A DNA stretch of 64,000 bases from Tannerella sp. (GTDB taxonomy: Bacteria > Bacteroidota > Bacteroidia > Bacteroidales > Tannerellaceae), in the NCBI GenBank assembly GCA_031276675.1, contig JAISMO010000163.1:1-64000 (forward strand), given 5' to 3'. The position numbers and the translations under genes are program-made. The notes below the pieces were generated by a model. The model had not been told where the DNA came from. It did no database searches and worked only from the letters and a program-made list of their open reading frames with translations. Positions 41,432-50,347 of the stretch are shown one piece after another (position 1 is the stretch's first letter; every line of letters begins with the position of its first letter).

Positions 41432-41682
41432 TTCGTAACGCTACGAAGAAACGCTTCGTGACGCTGTTACGCGACACGTCCTAAAACGCTGTTACGACGT
41501 AGAATAACACTGTTCTACGACATAGAATAACGCTGTTATACGGCGTAGAATAACACTGTTCTACGGCATAGAATAACGCTGTTCTATGGCGTAGAATAAC
41601 GCTGTTCTATGGCGTAGAATAACGCTGTTCTACGACGTAGAATAACGCTGTTCTACGGCGTAGAATAACGCTGTTACTTGAC
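41432..41682. repeat. Palindromic tandem array D, period 23 bp, 8 clear plus ~2-3 degenerate units, core GTAGAATAACGCTGTTCTAC
   Basis: gtagaataacactgttctacgac / atagaataacgctgttatacggc / gtagaataacactgttctacggc / atagaataacgctgttctatggc, etc. Confidence 0.93.
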
Positions 41683-41888
41683 AGGTAATAATGGTTTTCC
41701 TGTATCTTCCTGATGCAGAGTGGGGAAGCGTCTCTGTTCAACGCCTGAGAAAAGACAGGCGCAACCGTGAAGGAACACAGGTTTTTCGTTTGTATGGAAA
41801 AAATGCCGGGCTAACTTTATTATGCGGAGAACATGCGATTAATCCCTATCGAGATTACAGTACGGGAGTTCCGAAACTCCGAATCCGT

Positions 41889-42497
41889 TTATTCATCGAC
41901 AAAGGTCATTCGCTTGCTGATGTATTTCCCGATAATGTCAAATTCCAGGTTTACGACGGTTCCCGCCCTGATCCGGTCAAAATTGGTATGATCGTGCGTA
42001 TAAGGGATGATCGCCACCTCGAAACGGTCTTTCCGGGAGTTGCACACCGTCAGGCTCACCCCGTTCACGCAGACCGATCCCTTTTCAACGGTCATGTATC
42101 CCTGCAATGCCTCTTCGCGATCAAAGTCATAGGCAAAGGAATAATACCAGCTGCCGTCTGCCTCCCGCACGTTTGTACAGACGGCCGTCCGGTCCACATG
42201 TCCCTGCACGATATGTCCGTCCAGGCGACCGTTCATCAACATGCTGCGTTCCAGATTCACCCGGTCGCCCGCCTGCAGCAGGCCGAGGTTGGAACGTTCC
42301 AGCGTTTCCCTGACCGCCGTCACCGTGTAGGTATCCGGACCTTTTCCCACAACGGTCAGACATACGCCGTTGTGGGAAATACTCTGGTCAATTTTCAACT
42401 CGTCCGCAAACGAACAGTGCAATGTCAGATGAACATTTCCCCTGTCCGGTTCAACGGCTACCACGGTAGCAGCTTCTTCTACAATTCCGGAAAACAT
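41889..42497 (-). CDS. ribE: Riboflavin synthase
   Basis: MFSGIVEEAATVVAVE; SHNGVCLTVVG; GHVDRTAVC; start at 42497. Confidence 0.93.
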   Translation of the reverse strand: MFSGIVEEAATVVAVEPDRGNVHLTLHCSFADELKIDQSISHNGVCLTVVGKGPDTYTVTAVRETLERSNLGLLQAGDRVNLERSMLMNGRLDGHIVQGHVDRTAVCTNVREADGSWYYSFAYDFDREEALQGYMTVEKGSVCVNGVSLTVCNSRKDRFEVAIIPYTHDHTNFDRIRAGTVVNLEFDIIGKYISKRMTFVDE

Positions 42498-42505
42498 GTG
42501 CGCCT

Positions 42506-44158
42506 TTATTTTTGCTGTTCCAGTTGCAAGGTGATGGTCGGCGCGTCGCAGACCTCCGGCGGACCGAAATACTGGATCGGGCCTGGATAGACGTAGTCCG
42601 TCGTGCAGGCCCACAGGTCGCGGGCGGCGGCAAAGGCCTTGAACGGAGCGCCGTCCAGCTTCACCAGCGCTTTCTGTATGACAGGCTTGTCCTCTCCCCT
42701 GCGCTTTTCCATGTTCATCATCATCGTAATCGGAATACCGCCTGCAATCCACTGGTCGGCCGGCGCCGTGGTATTGCGCACGGAAGCCATATAGCCCGTT
42801 TCTCCCGTCCGGATCAGACATGCAGCCGTGTATCCGAGCGAGTAGCAGTAATCGGCATCATAGTTTGACGGAGCGGCGCAGCGGCCTTCATAGCCGAAGA
42901 AATGCGTCTGAGGCAGGAAGGTGCCCGTATATTTGCCGGTCTTCTTCCATTTTTCCAGCCGGCGACCGACTAATTCCGCCAGCAGTTTTTCCGTTTCTAT
43001 CAGCGAAACCTGCACATTTCCGTGCGCATCGCGATCCAGTGTCAACTGACAGGCCACGTTTTCCGGCAGGTCGGAATACAAAGCCCTGCTTCCTTCCGTC
43101 AGTCTCCCGATAACATACGTCCGCTGTTTGTTACGGGGCATCTGTTTGAATCTCATTTCCTCCTGCCGGCTGGCCAGCAGGTCGTTCAGTTCGTTGATCA
43201 GCCGCTTCATGGCCGGGATAAATTCGATCAGTCCTTCGGGGATCAGTACCGTTCCGAAGTTCATTTGGTCGGCGGCGCGTTGGGCGATGACGGTTGCAAT
43301 CCGGTCGACAATGTTGTCCAGCGTCTCGTTTTTGGCTTCCACCTCTTCCGAAATGATACAGATGTTCGGATGCGTTTGCAAGGCGCATTCCAGCGCAATA
43401 TGCGAGGCCGAACGCCCCATCAGCTTGATGAAATGCCAGTATTTGCGTGCCGAGTTACAGTCGCGCTGAATATTGCCGATCAGTTCCGAATAGACTTTGC
43501 TGGCCGTGTCGAAGCCGAACGAGGTCTCAATCTGTTCGTTTTTCAGGTCGCCGTCAATGGTTTTCGGGCAGCCAATCACCTGCACGCGATAATCCGTCGT
43601 CCTGTAATATTCGGCCAGTACGCAGGCATTGGTGTTGGAATCGTCGCCGCCGATGATCACCAACGCGCGAATCCCGCGTTTTTTGAGAAACTCCAGTCCC
43701 CGTTTAAACTGTTCTTCCGTTTCCAGTTTCGTACGGTCGGAGCCGATGATATCGAACCCGCCCGTGTTGCGGTACTCCTTAATGAGTCCGGTCGTCAGTC
43801 GCTTGCATTTGTGATTAAGCAGCCCGCCGGGTCCAAGAATAAACCCGAACAGGCGGGAGCCTTTGTTGGCGGCTTTCAGACCGTCATACAGCCCGGCAAT
43901 CACGTTATGTCCGCCCGGTGCCTGTCCCCCCGACAGGATTACGCCCACGTTAATCGGCTGTGAAGAAACGGATTCGTCGCTTTTTTCAAATGTAATGACC
44001 GGCATCCCGTACGTACCCGGAAATTGGGCTTTGATTTCATACTGATGGGCTGCCGACTGGGTTTCTTCGCCTCTGACTGCCCTCACGGGACCTTTCAATG
44101 CTGCAGGCAACTTCGGACGATAGCGTGCCCGTGCAATCTGTAATGCACTCTTTGTCAT
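42506..44158 (-). CDS. Pyrophosphate--fructose-6-phosphate 1-phosphotransferase
   Basis: VGVILSGGQAPGGHNVIAGLYDGL; LVIIGGDDSNTNACVLAEYY; GCPKTIDGDLKNEQIETSFGFDTA. Confidence 0.92.
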   Translation of the reverse strand: MTKSALQIARARYRPKLPAALKGPVRAVRGEETQSAAHQYEIKAQFPGTYGMPVITFEKSDESVSSQPINVGVILSGGQAPGGHNVIAGLYDGLKAANKGSRLFGFILGPGGLLNHKCKRLTTGLIKEYRNTGGFDIIGSDRTKLETEEQFKRGLEFLKKRGIRALVIIGGDDSNTNACVLAEYYRTTDYRVQVIGCPKTIDGDLKNEQIETSFGFDTASKVYSELIGNIQRDCNSARKYWHFIKLMGRSASHIALECALQTHPNICIISEEVEAKNETLDNIVDRIATVIAQRAADQMNFGTVLIPEGLIEFIPAMKRLINELNDLLASRQEEMRFKQMPRNKQRTYVIGRLTEGSRALYSDLPENVACQLTLDRDAHGNVQVSLIETEKLLAELVGRRLEKWKKTGKYTGTFLPQTHFFGYEGRCAAPSNYDADYCYSLGYTAACLIRTGETGYMASVRNTTAPADQWIAGGIPITMMMNMEKRRGEDKPVIQKALVKLDGAPFKAFAAARDLWACTTDYVYPGPIQYFGPPEVCDAPTITLQLEQQK

Positions 44159-44438
44159 TTTCTTTCTGTTTTAATGATGATCATTTGACAGGTTCTTTAA
44201 AAACCGGTGCAAATATCGGATTTTTTTTCGAAAAGACCGTATTCCGGATGTCATTTTCAGAGCAAACGCCTCTTCTGTCGGACACGGCATTTTCTGTACA
44301 CCGGTTATAAAGAAAACGCCTTCCGCATCAGGATGCGACCCTCTGAAATGCACCCAAAAACGGAGGCGCAGAATGGTTTTCGCTCAAAAATCCGTACCTT
44401 TGCCGCTCGAGAAATCATTTAGCCGATTATTACGTAAT

Positions 44439-44774
44439 ATGGAAGCAACAAGATTGAACAGGATAGGCCGACTGCTCCAGAAGGAGCTGGGCGACCTTTT
44501 CCTGAAACAGACCAAAAACATGCGCGGTACGCTGGTATCGGTCAGCGCGGTCCGCGTCAGCGCCGACCTGAGTGTGGCAAAAGTATACCTCAGCATCTTC
44601 CCTCCCGAAAAAGGCCGGGAACTGATGGACGCCATCGAACACAACCACCGGACCATCCGTTACGATCTGGGACAGCGCGTGCGCATGCAGTTGCGTAAAA
44701 TCCCGGAACTGAGTTTCTTCCTCGATGACTCGCTGGACTACGCGGAGCATATCGACCAACTCTTAAAAAAATAA
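44439..44774 (+). CDS. rbfA: Ribosome-binding factor A
   Basis: MEATRLNRIGRLLQKELGDLFL; VSAVRVSADLSVAKVYLSIF. Confidence 0.88.
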   Translation: MEATRLNRIGRLLQKELGDLFLKQTKNMRGTLVSVSAVRVSADLSVAKVYLSIFPPEKGRELMDAIEHNHRTIRYDLGQRVRMQLRKIPELSFFLDDSLDYAEHIDQLLKK

Positions 44775-44780
44775 CGCTGC

Positions 44781-46877
44781 TTGAATCTGCCGTTTTATAT
44801 TGCCCGCCGCTATCTCTTCGCCAAAAAATCGCACAATGCCATCAATATCATTTCGATGATATCGGTCTGCGGCGTGATGGTTGCCACGATGGCGCTGGTG
44901 TGCGTGATGTCGGTCTTCAACGGATTCGAAGTGCTGGTAAGCGCCATGTTCGGCAATTTTGATCCGGAACTGAAAATCACACCCGTCAGGGCAAAAGTGT
45001 TCGACCCGCAGGCCGGCGCCCTGCAACAGGTGCGCGAGATGCCTGAAGTGGCTGTCTGTACGGAGGTCTTGCAGGACCACGTGCTGGTGCGCTACGGCGG
45101 GCGGCAGGTCATTGCCGTGGCCAAGGGTGTAAGCCCTTCGTTCCGGGAGATGGTGCGGATTGATACGCTGCTGGTAGACGGGAAATTCACGTTGCAGGAG
45201 GGTGACACGTTCTGTTCCGTACTGGGAATCGGCCTGGCCTCCACGCTGGGCGTGAACGCCGGGTTTGTCGCCCCGCTGGAAATCTACGCGCCCGTTCGCG
45301 ACCGGCCGGTCGACCTGGCCGCTCCGCTACATTCCTACCGCATGGAATATGCCTTCATCGCAGGCGTCTTCTGCATCAACCAGCCGGAATATGACGAAAG
45401 CTGCATGATCCTGCCTCTTGCACTGGCGCGTACCCTGCTGCACTACGAAACGGAAGTCTCGGCGCTGGAACTGAGCCTGAAACCCGGAGCCGGCATCAAG
45501 TCGGTTCAAAAGCGCATCCGCACGCTGCTGGGTGAGGATTTCCGGGTACAGAACCGGTATGAACAGCAGGAGGCTTCCTATAAAATGATGCAGGCCGAGA
45601 AATGGATGACGTTCCTCATCCTGGCTTTTGTGCTGGCGATCGCGCTGTTCAACGTCGTGGGTTCACTTTCCATGCTGATGATCGAGAAACAGGACGACGT
45701 GAGGATGCTGCGCAGCATGGGCGCCGACGACCGGCTCGTCCGCCGGATATTCCTGCTCGAGGGATGCATGATCTCGATGCTGGGCGCACTGAGCGGCATG
45801 GCGCTGGGCGTGATCCTGTGCCTCGTCCAGCAGGAGTACGGCCTGATCAGGCTCGGCAGCTCCATGGGCCTGTTCATGAGCGACAATTACCCGGTGAAAC
45901 TGGCCGCCACGGATCTGCTGGCAATCATCGCCACGGTATTACTGATCGGCCTGCTGGCCTCCTGGTATTCGGTGCGCCACCTGGGGAAGAAATGGCTGTC
46001 AAAAGCACGGCTGGCGCTGTATCTGCTGCTGCCGTGCCTGCTGTCGGCGGGATGCGGCGGTGTGCAGCAGGCGCGACAGGAAAGTGTGGCGGTGACCGTT
46101 GAACCGCAACGCTATTTTGCAGAAAAGATCGCCGGCGGTCGCTTTGCCGTTCATACGGTGGTACCTGTCGGCCAAAGCCCGGAAACGTATGACCCCGCAC
46201 CCCACGAAATGGTACGCATTGCCCGAAGCAGGGCCTATCTGCGCATCGGCTGCATCGGATTCGAGCAGGTATGGATGCAGACCATTCGGGAGAATAATCC
46301 GCACCTGGCGTTTTTCGATCTGTCCGAAGGGATTCTCCGGACAGGGAATGAGGCAATGCACGCAAACGACACGGCACAGGCCTGTGTTCATCACGCCCAC
46401 GACAGGCAAGACCCGCATATCTGGAATACGACGGCAGGCGCCCGCATCATCGCCCGCAATACGTTGCAGGCATTCGTGAGCCTCGACCCGGCGAATGAAA
46501 CGGTCTATCAAGCCAATTACCGGCAGCTGCTCCGGGAAATCGACGAAACGGAACACGTGCTGCACGAACTGCTGGATACGCTGACGTGCAGAACGTTTGT
46601 CATCTATCATCCGGCACTGACTTACTTTGCCGACGAGTTTCACCTCACGCAGCTGGCCATCGAATCGGAAGGCCGGGAGCCTTCGGCCGCTTCCATGAAA
46701 ACGCTGGTAGACCGCGCGAAGGCAGCGCAGGTACGGATAGTGTTCGTACAGCAGGAATTTGACCGCAAACATGCCGAACAGGTAGCGAAGGAAATCGGCG
46801 CCCGGATAGTGACGATCAACCCGCTGGACGTGCACTGGCACGAACAGATGATTTTGATTGCGCGAAGCCTGCTGTGA
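44781..46877 (+). CDS. In-frame fusion of LolC/E-type FtsX permease and ZnuA-like metal-binding lipoprotein
   Basis: N-term FYIARRYLFAKKSHNAINIISMISVCGVMVATMAL; junction KKWLSKARLALYLLLPCLLSAGCGG (Cys425); C-term ZnuA-like with HANDTAQACVHHAHDRQDPHIW. Confidence 0.85.
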   Translation: MNLPFYIARRYLFAKKSHNAINIISMISVCGVMVATMALVCVMSVFNGFEVLVSAMFGNFDPELKITPVRAKVFDPQAGALQQVREMPEVAVCTEVLQDHVLVRYGGRQVIAVAKGVSPSFREMVRIDTLLVDGKFTLQEGDTFCSVLGIGLASTLGVNAGFVAPLEIYAPVRDRPVDLAAPLHSYRMEYAFIAGVFCINQPEYDESCMILPLALARTLLHYETEVSALELSLKPGAGIKSVQKRIRTLLGEDFRVQNRYEQQEASYKMMQAEKWMTFLILAFVLAIALFNVVGSLSMLMIEKQDDVRMLRSMGADDRLVRRIFLLEGCMISMLGALSGMALGVILCLVQQEYGLIRLGSSMGLFMSDNYPVKLAATDLLAIIATVLLIGLLASWYSVRHLGKKWLSKARLALYLLLPCLLSAGCGGVQQARQESVAVTVEPQRYFAEKIAGGRFAVHTVVPVGQSPETYDPAPHEMVRIARSRAYLRIGCIGFEQVWMQTIRENNPHLAFFDLSEGILRTGNEAMHANDTAQACVHHAHDRQDPHIWNTTAGARIIARNTLQAFVSLDPANETVYQANYRQLLREIDETEHVLHELLDTLTCRTFVIYHPALTYFADEFHLTQLAIESEGREPSAASMKTLVDRAKAAQVRIVFVQQEFDRKHAEQVAKEIGARIVTINPLDVHWHEQMILIARSLL

Positions 46878-47581
46878 AATCCCGAACGGAAACGATGGAA
46901 AAACGAATGGAAATAACGCATATCACGGCGGCCTACAATGCGAAAATCGTCCTGCATGACGTGTCGATGACAGTTCACGAGCATGATTTCCTGGGAATCA
47001 CCGGCCCGAACGGAGGCGGAAAAACTACGCTGCTCAAGGTGATGCTGGGACTGCTGAAACCGTCGGAAGGGCACGTAAGTTTTTACCGTGACGGCCGACC
47101 TGTTTCCGCTCTCAGGATCGGTTATTTGCCGCAAGTCAACCGCATAGACAAACGTTTTCCCATTTCCGTGCGCGAAGTGGTAGCGTCGGGCCTGATGGCC
47201 GGGAAACGACTGTTGCAGCGCTTCTCTGCCGAAGACGGGCAGCGGATTGATGAAGTCATTGCACAGATGGGGCTGGCACAGTTTGCCAAACGGGCCGTCG
47301 GCGAGCTTTCCGGAGGCGAATTGCAGCGCGTACTGCTGGGGCGTGCCATCGTGTCGCAGCCGGAAGCGCTGGTACTCGACGAACCGGATACCTACGTCGA
47401 CAGGCATTTCGAAGAACGGCTGTATGAACTGCTGGACGATTTCAGCCGGAGGGCATCCGTGATTCTCGTTTCGCACAACTGGGCAGCCATGCAATCGCGG
47501 GTGAAGCACGTCGCGCATGTAAACAGGACGATGCAGTATTATCCGGCAGAAAAATACCCATGGAAGAAGGAAAACGGTTGA
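46874..47581 (+). CDS. ZnuC-like metal ABC transporter ATP-binding protein
   Basis: GPNGGGKTTLLKVMLGLL; GYLPQVNRIDKRFPISVREVVASGL; ELSGGELQRVLLGRAI; LVLDEPDTYVD. Confidence 0.88.
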   Translation: MKSRTETMEKRMEITHITAAYNAKIVLHDVSMTVHEHDFLGITGPNGGGKTTLLKVMLGLLKPSEGHVSFYRDGRPVSALRIGYLPQVNRIDKRFPISVREVVASGLMAGKRLLQRFSAEDGQRIDEVIAQMGLAQFAKRAVGELSGGELQRVLLGRAIVSQPEALVLDEPDTYVDRHFEERLYELLDDFSRRASVILVSHNWAAMQSRVKHVAHVNRTMQYYPAEKYPWKKENG

Positions 47582-47602
47582 ATTGAAAATCCCGGAAAAA
47601 AT

Positions 47603-49090
47603 ATGGAATCATACGATGCAGTCATCATAGGCAGCGGTTTGGGCGGTCTGGAATGTGGTTATATCCTGGCCGGACACGGCATGAAGGTGTGTGTGCTGGA
47701 ACGCCATGCGCAGCCGGGAGGATGCCTCCAGACGTTTCAGCGCGGTCATATCCGGTTCGACACCGGCTTTCATTACGTCGGCGGACTGGGGGAAGGCCAG
47801 CCGTTGCACCGGCTGTTCCGTTATTTCGGATTGCTGGATTTGCCCTGGTATCCGCTGGACGAAGCCTGCTTCGACGAAGTGGCCGTGGAGGGAAAGACGT
47901 ATGCCTTTGCTAACGGATACGAACGTTTCGCCGACACGCTGGCACAGCGTTTTCCCGCCCAGCGCGGCGAACTGGCAGCTTATGCCGCTTTTCTAAAGCA
48001 CGTCGGCGAACACCTGTTCGATGCTTTCAGGCCCGGAAGACATGCAGACGAACTGTATACCACCTCCCTGTTTGCGCAGTCGGCGTATGATTTCCTGCAA
48101 GAAACGACGGACAATCCGTTGCTTCGCAAAGTCCTTTCGGGTACGTCGCTGAAGATGGAATTACGCGCCGGCACGCTGCCGCTCTACGTATTTGCACAGA
48201 TCAACAGCGCTTTTATTCAAAGCGCATGGCGGCTGCGCGGCGGTGGATCGCAAATAGCCGAACGACTGGCGCAGCATCTCCGGAGGATGGGCGGCGAAGT
48301 GCGGACGCAGGCGGAAGTAACACGCCTGACAGAGGCGGGTGGGCGGCTGGCGACGGTTGAGGTGAACGGCGAGGAGCGACTGTCGGCACGCTGGGTGATC
48401 TCGGACGTGCATCCGGCATATACGCTCTCGCTGATTGACGAGACGAAACTGCTGCGGAACATCTACCGAAAACGGATTGCTTCGCTGCCGAACACGTTCG
48501 GGATGTTTACGCTGCACCTCCGGCTGAAACCCGATAGCGTGCCATACCTGAACCGGAATGTGTTCGTGCACGACAACCGCTCGGACAGCTGGCACGACCG
48601 TCCGGAAGACGGCCCGAAGTGTGTGATGATCAGTTATTATCCGCCGGAGACAAACTCCTCCTGTGCGTCGGCGCTGGATATTCTTACACCGATGTCCTGG
48701 AGCGAGGTGATGCCCTGGAAAGACCTGCAATCCGGCAGGCGGGGCGAATCGTATGCGCAGTTGAAAGCCGACAGGGCGGAAGCCTGCATCCGGCTGGCCT
48801 CCGAACAGATTCCCGGATTGCGCGACGCTGTGGAAAAAATGTATGCGAGTACGCCGCTTTCCTATGCGTCCTACACCCATGCGTTTGAGGGTTCGGCCTA
48901 CGGCATCCGCAAGGACTGTACCCGGCCGATGTATACCGTGCTCACGCCGCGAACGCCCATCCCCAATCTCTTACTGACAGGGCAGAACCTGAACCTGCAC
49001 GGCATACTGGGCGTCTCGGTGACTTCCTTTTTCACCTGCGCCGAAATACTCGGCCGGGAAACGGCCATGAAAGGGCTGGAACTGAATTGA
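47603..49090 (+). CDS. FAD-dependent oxidoreductase (phytoene desaturase/retinol saturase-like)
   Basis: DAVIIGSGLGGLECGYILAGHGMKVCVLERHAQPGGCLQTF. Confidence 0.85.
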   Translation: MESYDAVIIGSGLGGLECGYILAGHGMKVCVLERHAQPGGCLQTFQRGHIRFDTGFHYVGGLGEGQPLHRLFRYFGLLDLPWYPLDEACFDEVAVEGKTYAFANGYERFADTLAQRFPAQRGELAAYAAFLKHVGEHLFDAFRPGRHADELYTTSLFAQSAYDFLQETTDNPLLRKVLSGTSLKMELRAGTLPLYVFAQINSAFIQSAWRLRGGGSQIAERLAQHLRRMGGEVRTQAEVTRLTEAGGRLATVEVNGEERLSARWVISDVHPAYTLSLIDETKLLRNIYRKRIASLPNTFGMFTLHLRLKPDSVPYLNRNVFVHDNRSDSWHDRPEDGPKCVMISYYPPETNSSCASALDILTPMSWSEVMPWKDLQSGRRGESYAQLKADRAEACIRLASEQIPGLRDAVEKMYASTPLSYASYTHAFEGSAYGIRKDCTRPMYTVLTPRTPIPNLLLTGQNLNLHGILGVSVTSFFTCAEILGRETAMKGLELN

Positions 49091-49123
49091 CGCAAACGCT
49101 TTTCTCCGCCGCCGTACACCAAC

Positions 49124-50347
49124 TCATGTCAAAACACAGCAGGCTCTGTAATGTGTTTCGGGCGTAACGGGACAGAGCGAAAAGTATCCCGACCTGATTT
49201 TCCCGTTTTCCAGTTGCAAAGGATATGTTTTTTCCATCCGGAGATGCGAGGCACAGGCCGCTCCCCGGGTAGATTCGCAGACAACAGTCAGCCGTCCTCC
49301 GGCCGAAGGATGTATCCACCGGCGGCTCAACTGCAAGGCTACCAGTCCCATCGTATAGCGCAGATTCAGTTCAATCAACGGATGAATCGCAAACGCACCG
49401 TTCCTCCGGCGAAAGATCAGCATGTCGACCCCCAGACACCCCCGGTAAACGGCGCCCAGCCTCTCCGTCAGCACAGCGGTAACGGCGTCGCACAGGTCTC
49501 GCAATGACTTTTCCGGCACACAGGCCAATAACCTGTTTCGCAAGGATTCTTCGCTGCCCAGCAGACAACTGCAGAAACTACCCTTCGGCAACGTCTCAAA
49601 GACTGACAATCCCCTGTAGGTGACTTGCCCTTTTCCATCGGATTCAAATTCCATGGCAAAATCACAGACTTTATCCACTACCGGTTCAATACTGACCTGT
49701 CCCTGTTTTTTCAAAGCGCCGGCTATCCACTGAAGCGTCGGAGTTTCCAGGCGGTCCGTCCGTATCCAGTGCAATCCGCGTCCGGAGCAGGAATACGGCA
49801 TTTTCAGGAGACAGGGAGGCGGGTATATGGACATAAACTGCCGGATTTCTTCCGGCGATGTACAAAAACGGGGACATGCAATGGATGAAGTTTCCGGCAA
49901 AAGCGCCTGTACTTTCCGCAAACATTCGGCGGCTGTTTGCCGGCCCGTCAGACGGGTATACGCTTCTTTCCACGGAGAAACGACAAGCGGTACGCCCCGC
50001 TTGCGAAGCGACTCAAAGAAACAGATGCTTTGCGGTGAAAGTCCCCACGGCGCCGCTTCGAGCGGTTTTGTTGCCGTCGCATGACCTCCTGCCTGTGACA
50101 GCGGCAGGACGGCAGGACGTAATGCAGGCGGTACGGAAGACAGAAAACGCGACGTTTGCGCCGCGCTGTCCACCCATACATAATCGCCTGCCGCGCCATA
50201 CCACAACGGCAGAAGTTCCAGGTCTTCCATCATCTTGCGCACCGGCGCCGCAGGGGTGTAATGAGTTTTTCCCGGGCAGACGGATGCTTCATGTCCCGGA
50301 TTGAAATAATGCAGTTTGCTATTCGATATTTTCATCCATTGCATCAA
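49124..50347 (-). CDS. Uncharacterised ATP-grasp-like protein
   Basis: LLKMPYSCSGRGLHWI; SIEPVVDKVCDFAMEFE; GVDMLIF...HPLIELNLRYTMG. Confidence 0.55.
   Translation of the reverse strand: MMQWMKISNSKLHYFNPGHEASVCPGKTHYTPAAPVRKMMEDLELLPLWYGAAGDYVWVDSAAQTSRFLSSVPPALRPAVLPLSQAGGHATATKPLEAAPWGLSPQSICFFESLRKRGVPLVVSPWKEAYTRLTGRQTAAECLRKVQALLPETSSIACPRFCTSPEEIRQFMSIYPPPCLLKMPYSCSGRGLHWIRTDRLETPTLQWIAGALKKQGQVSIEPVVDKVCDFAMEFESDGKGQVTYRGLSVFETLPKGSFCSCLLGSEESLRNRLLACVPEKSLRDLCDAVTAVLTERLGAVYRGCLGVDMLIFRRRNGAFAIHPLIELNLRYTMGLVALQLSRRWIHPSAGGRLTVVCESTRGAACASHLRMEKTYPLQLENGKIRSGYFSLCPVTPETHYRACCVLT

Noticed and set aside
41691-42590. 299-aa plus-strand ORF after array D
   Set aside because: Mostly antisense to ribE; the non-overlapping first ~65 codons match no family I recognise.
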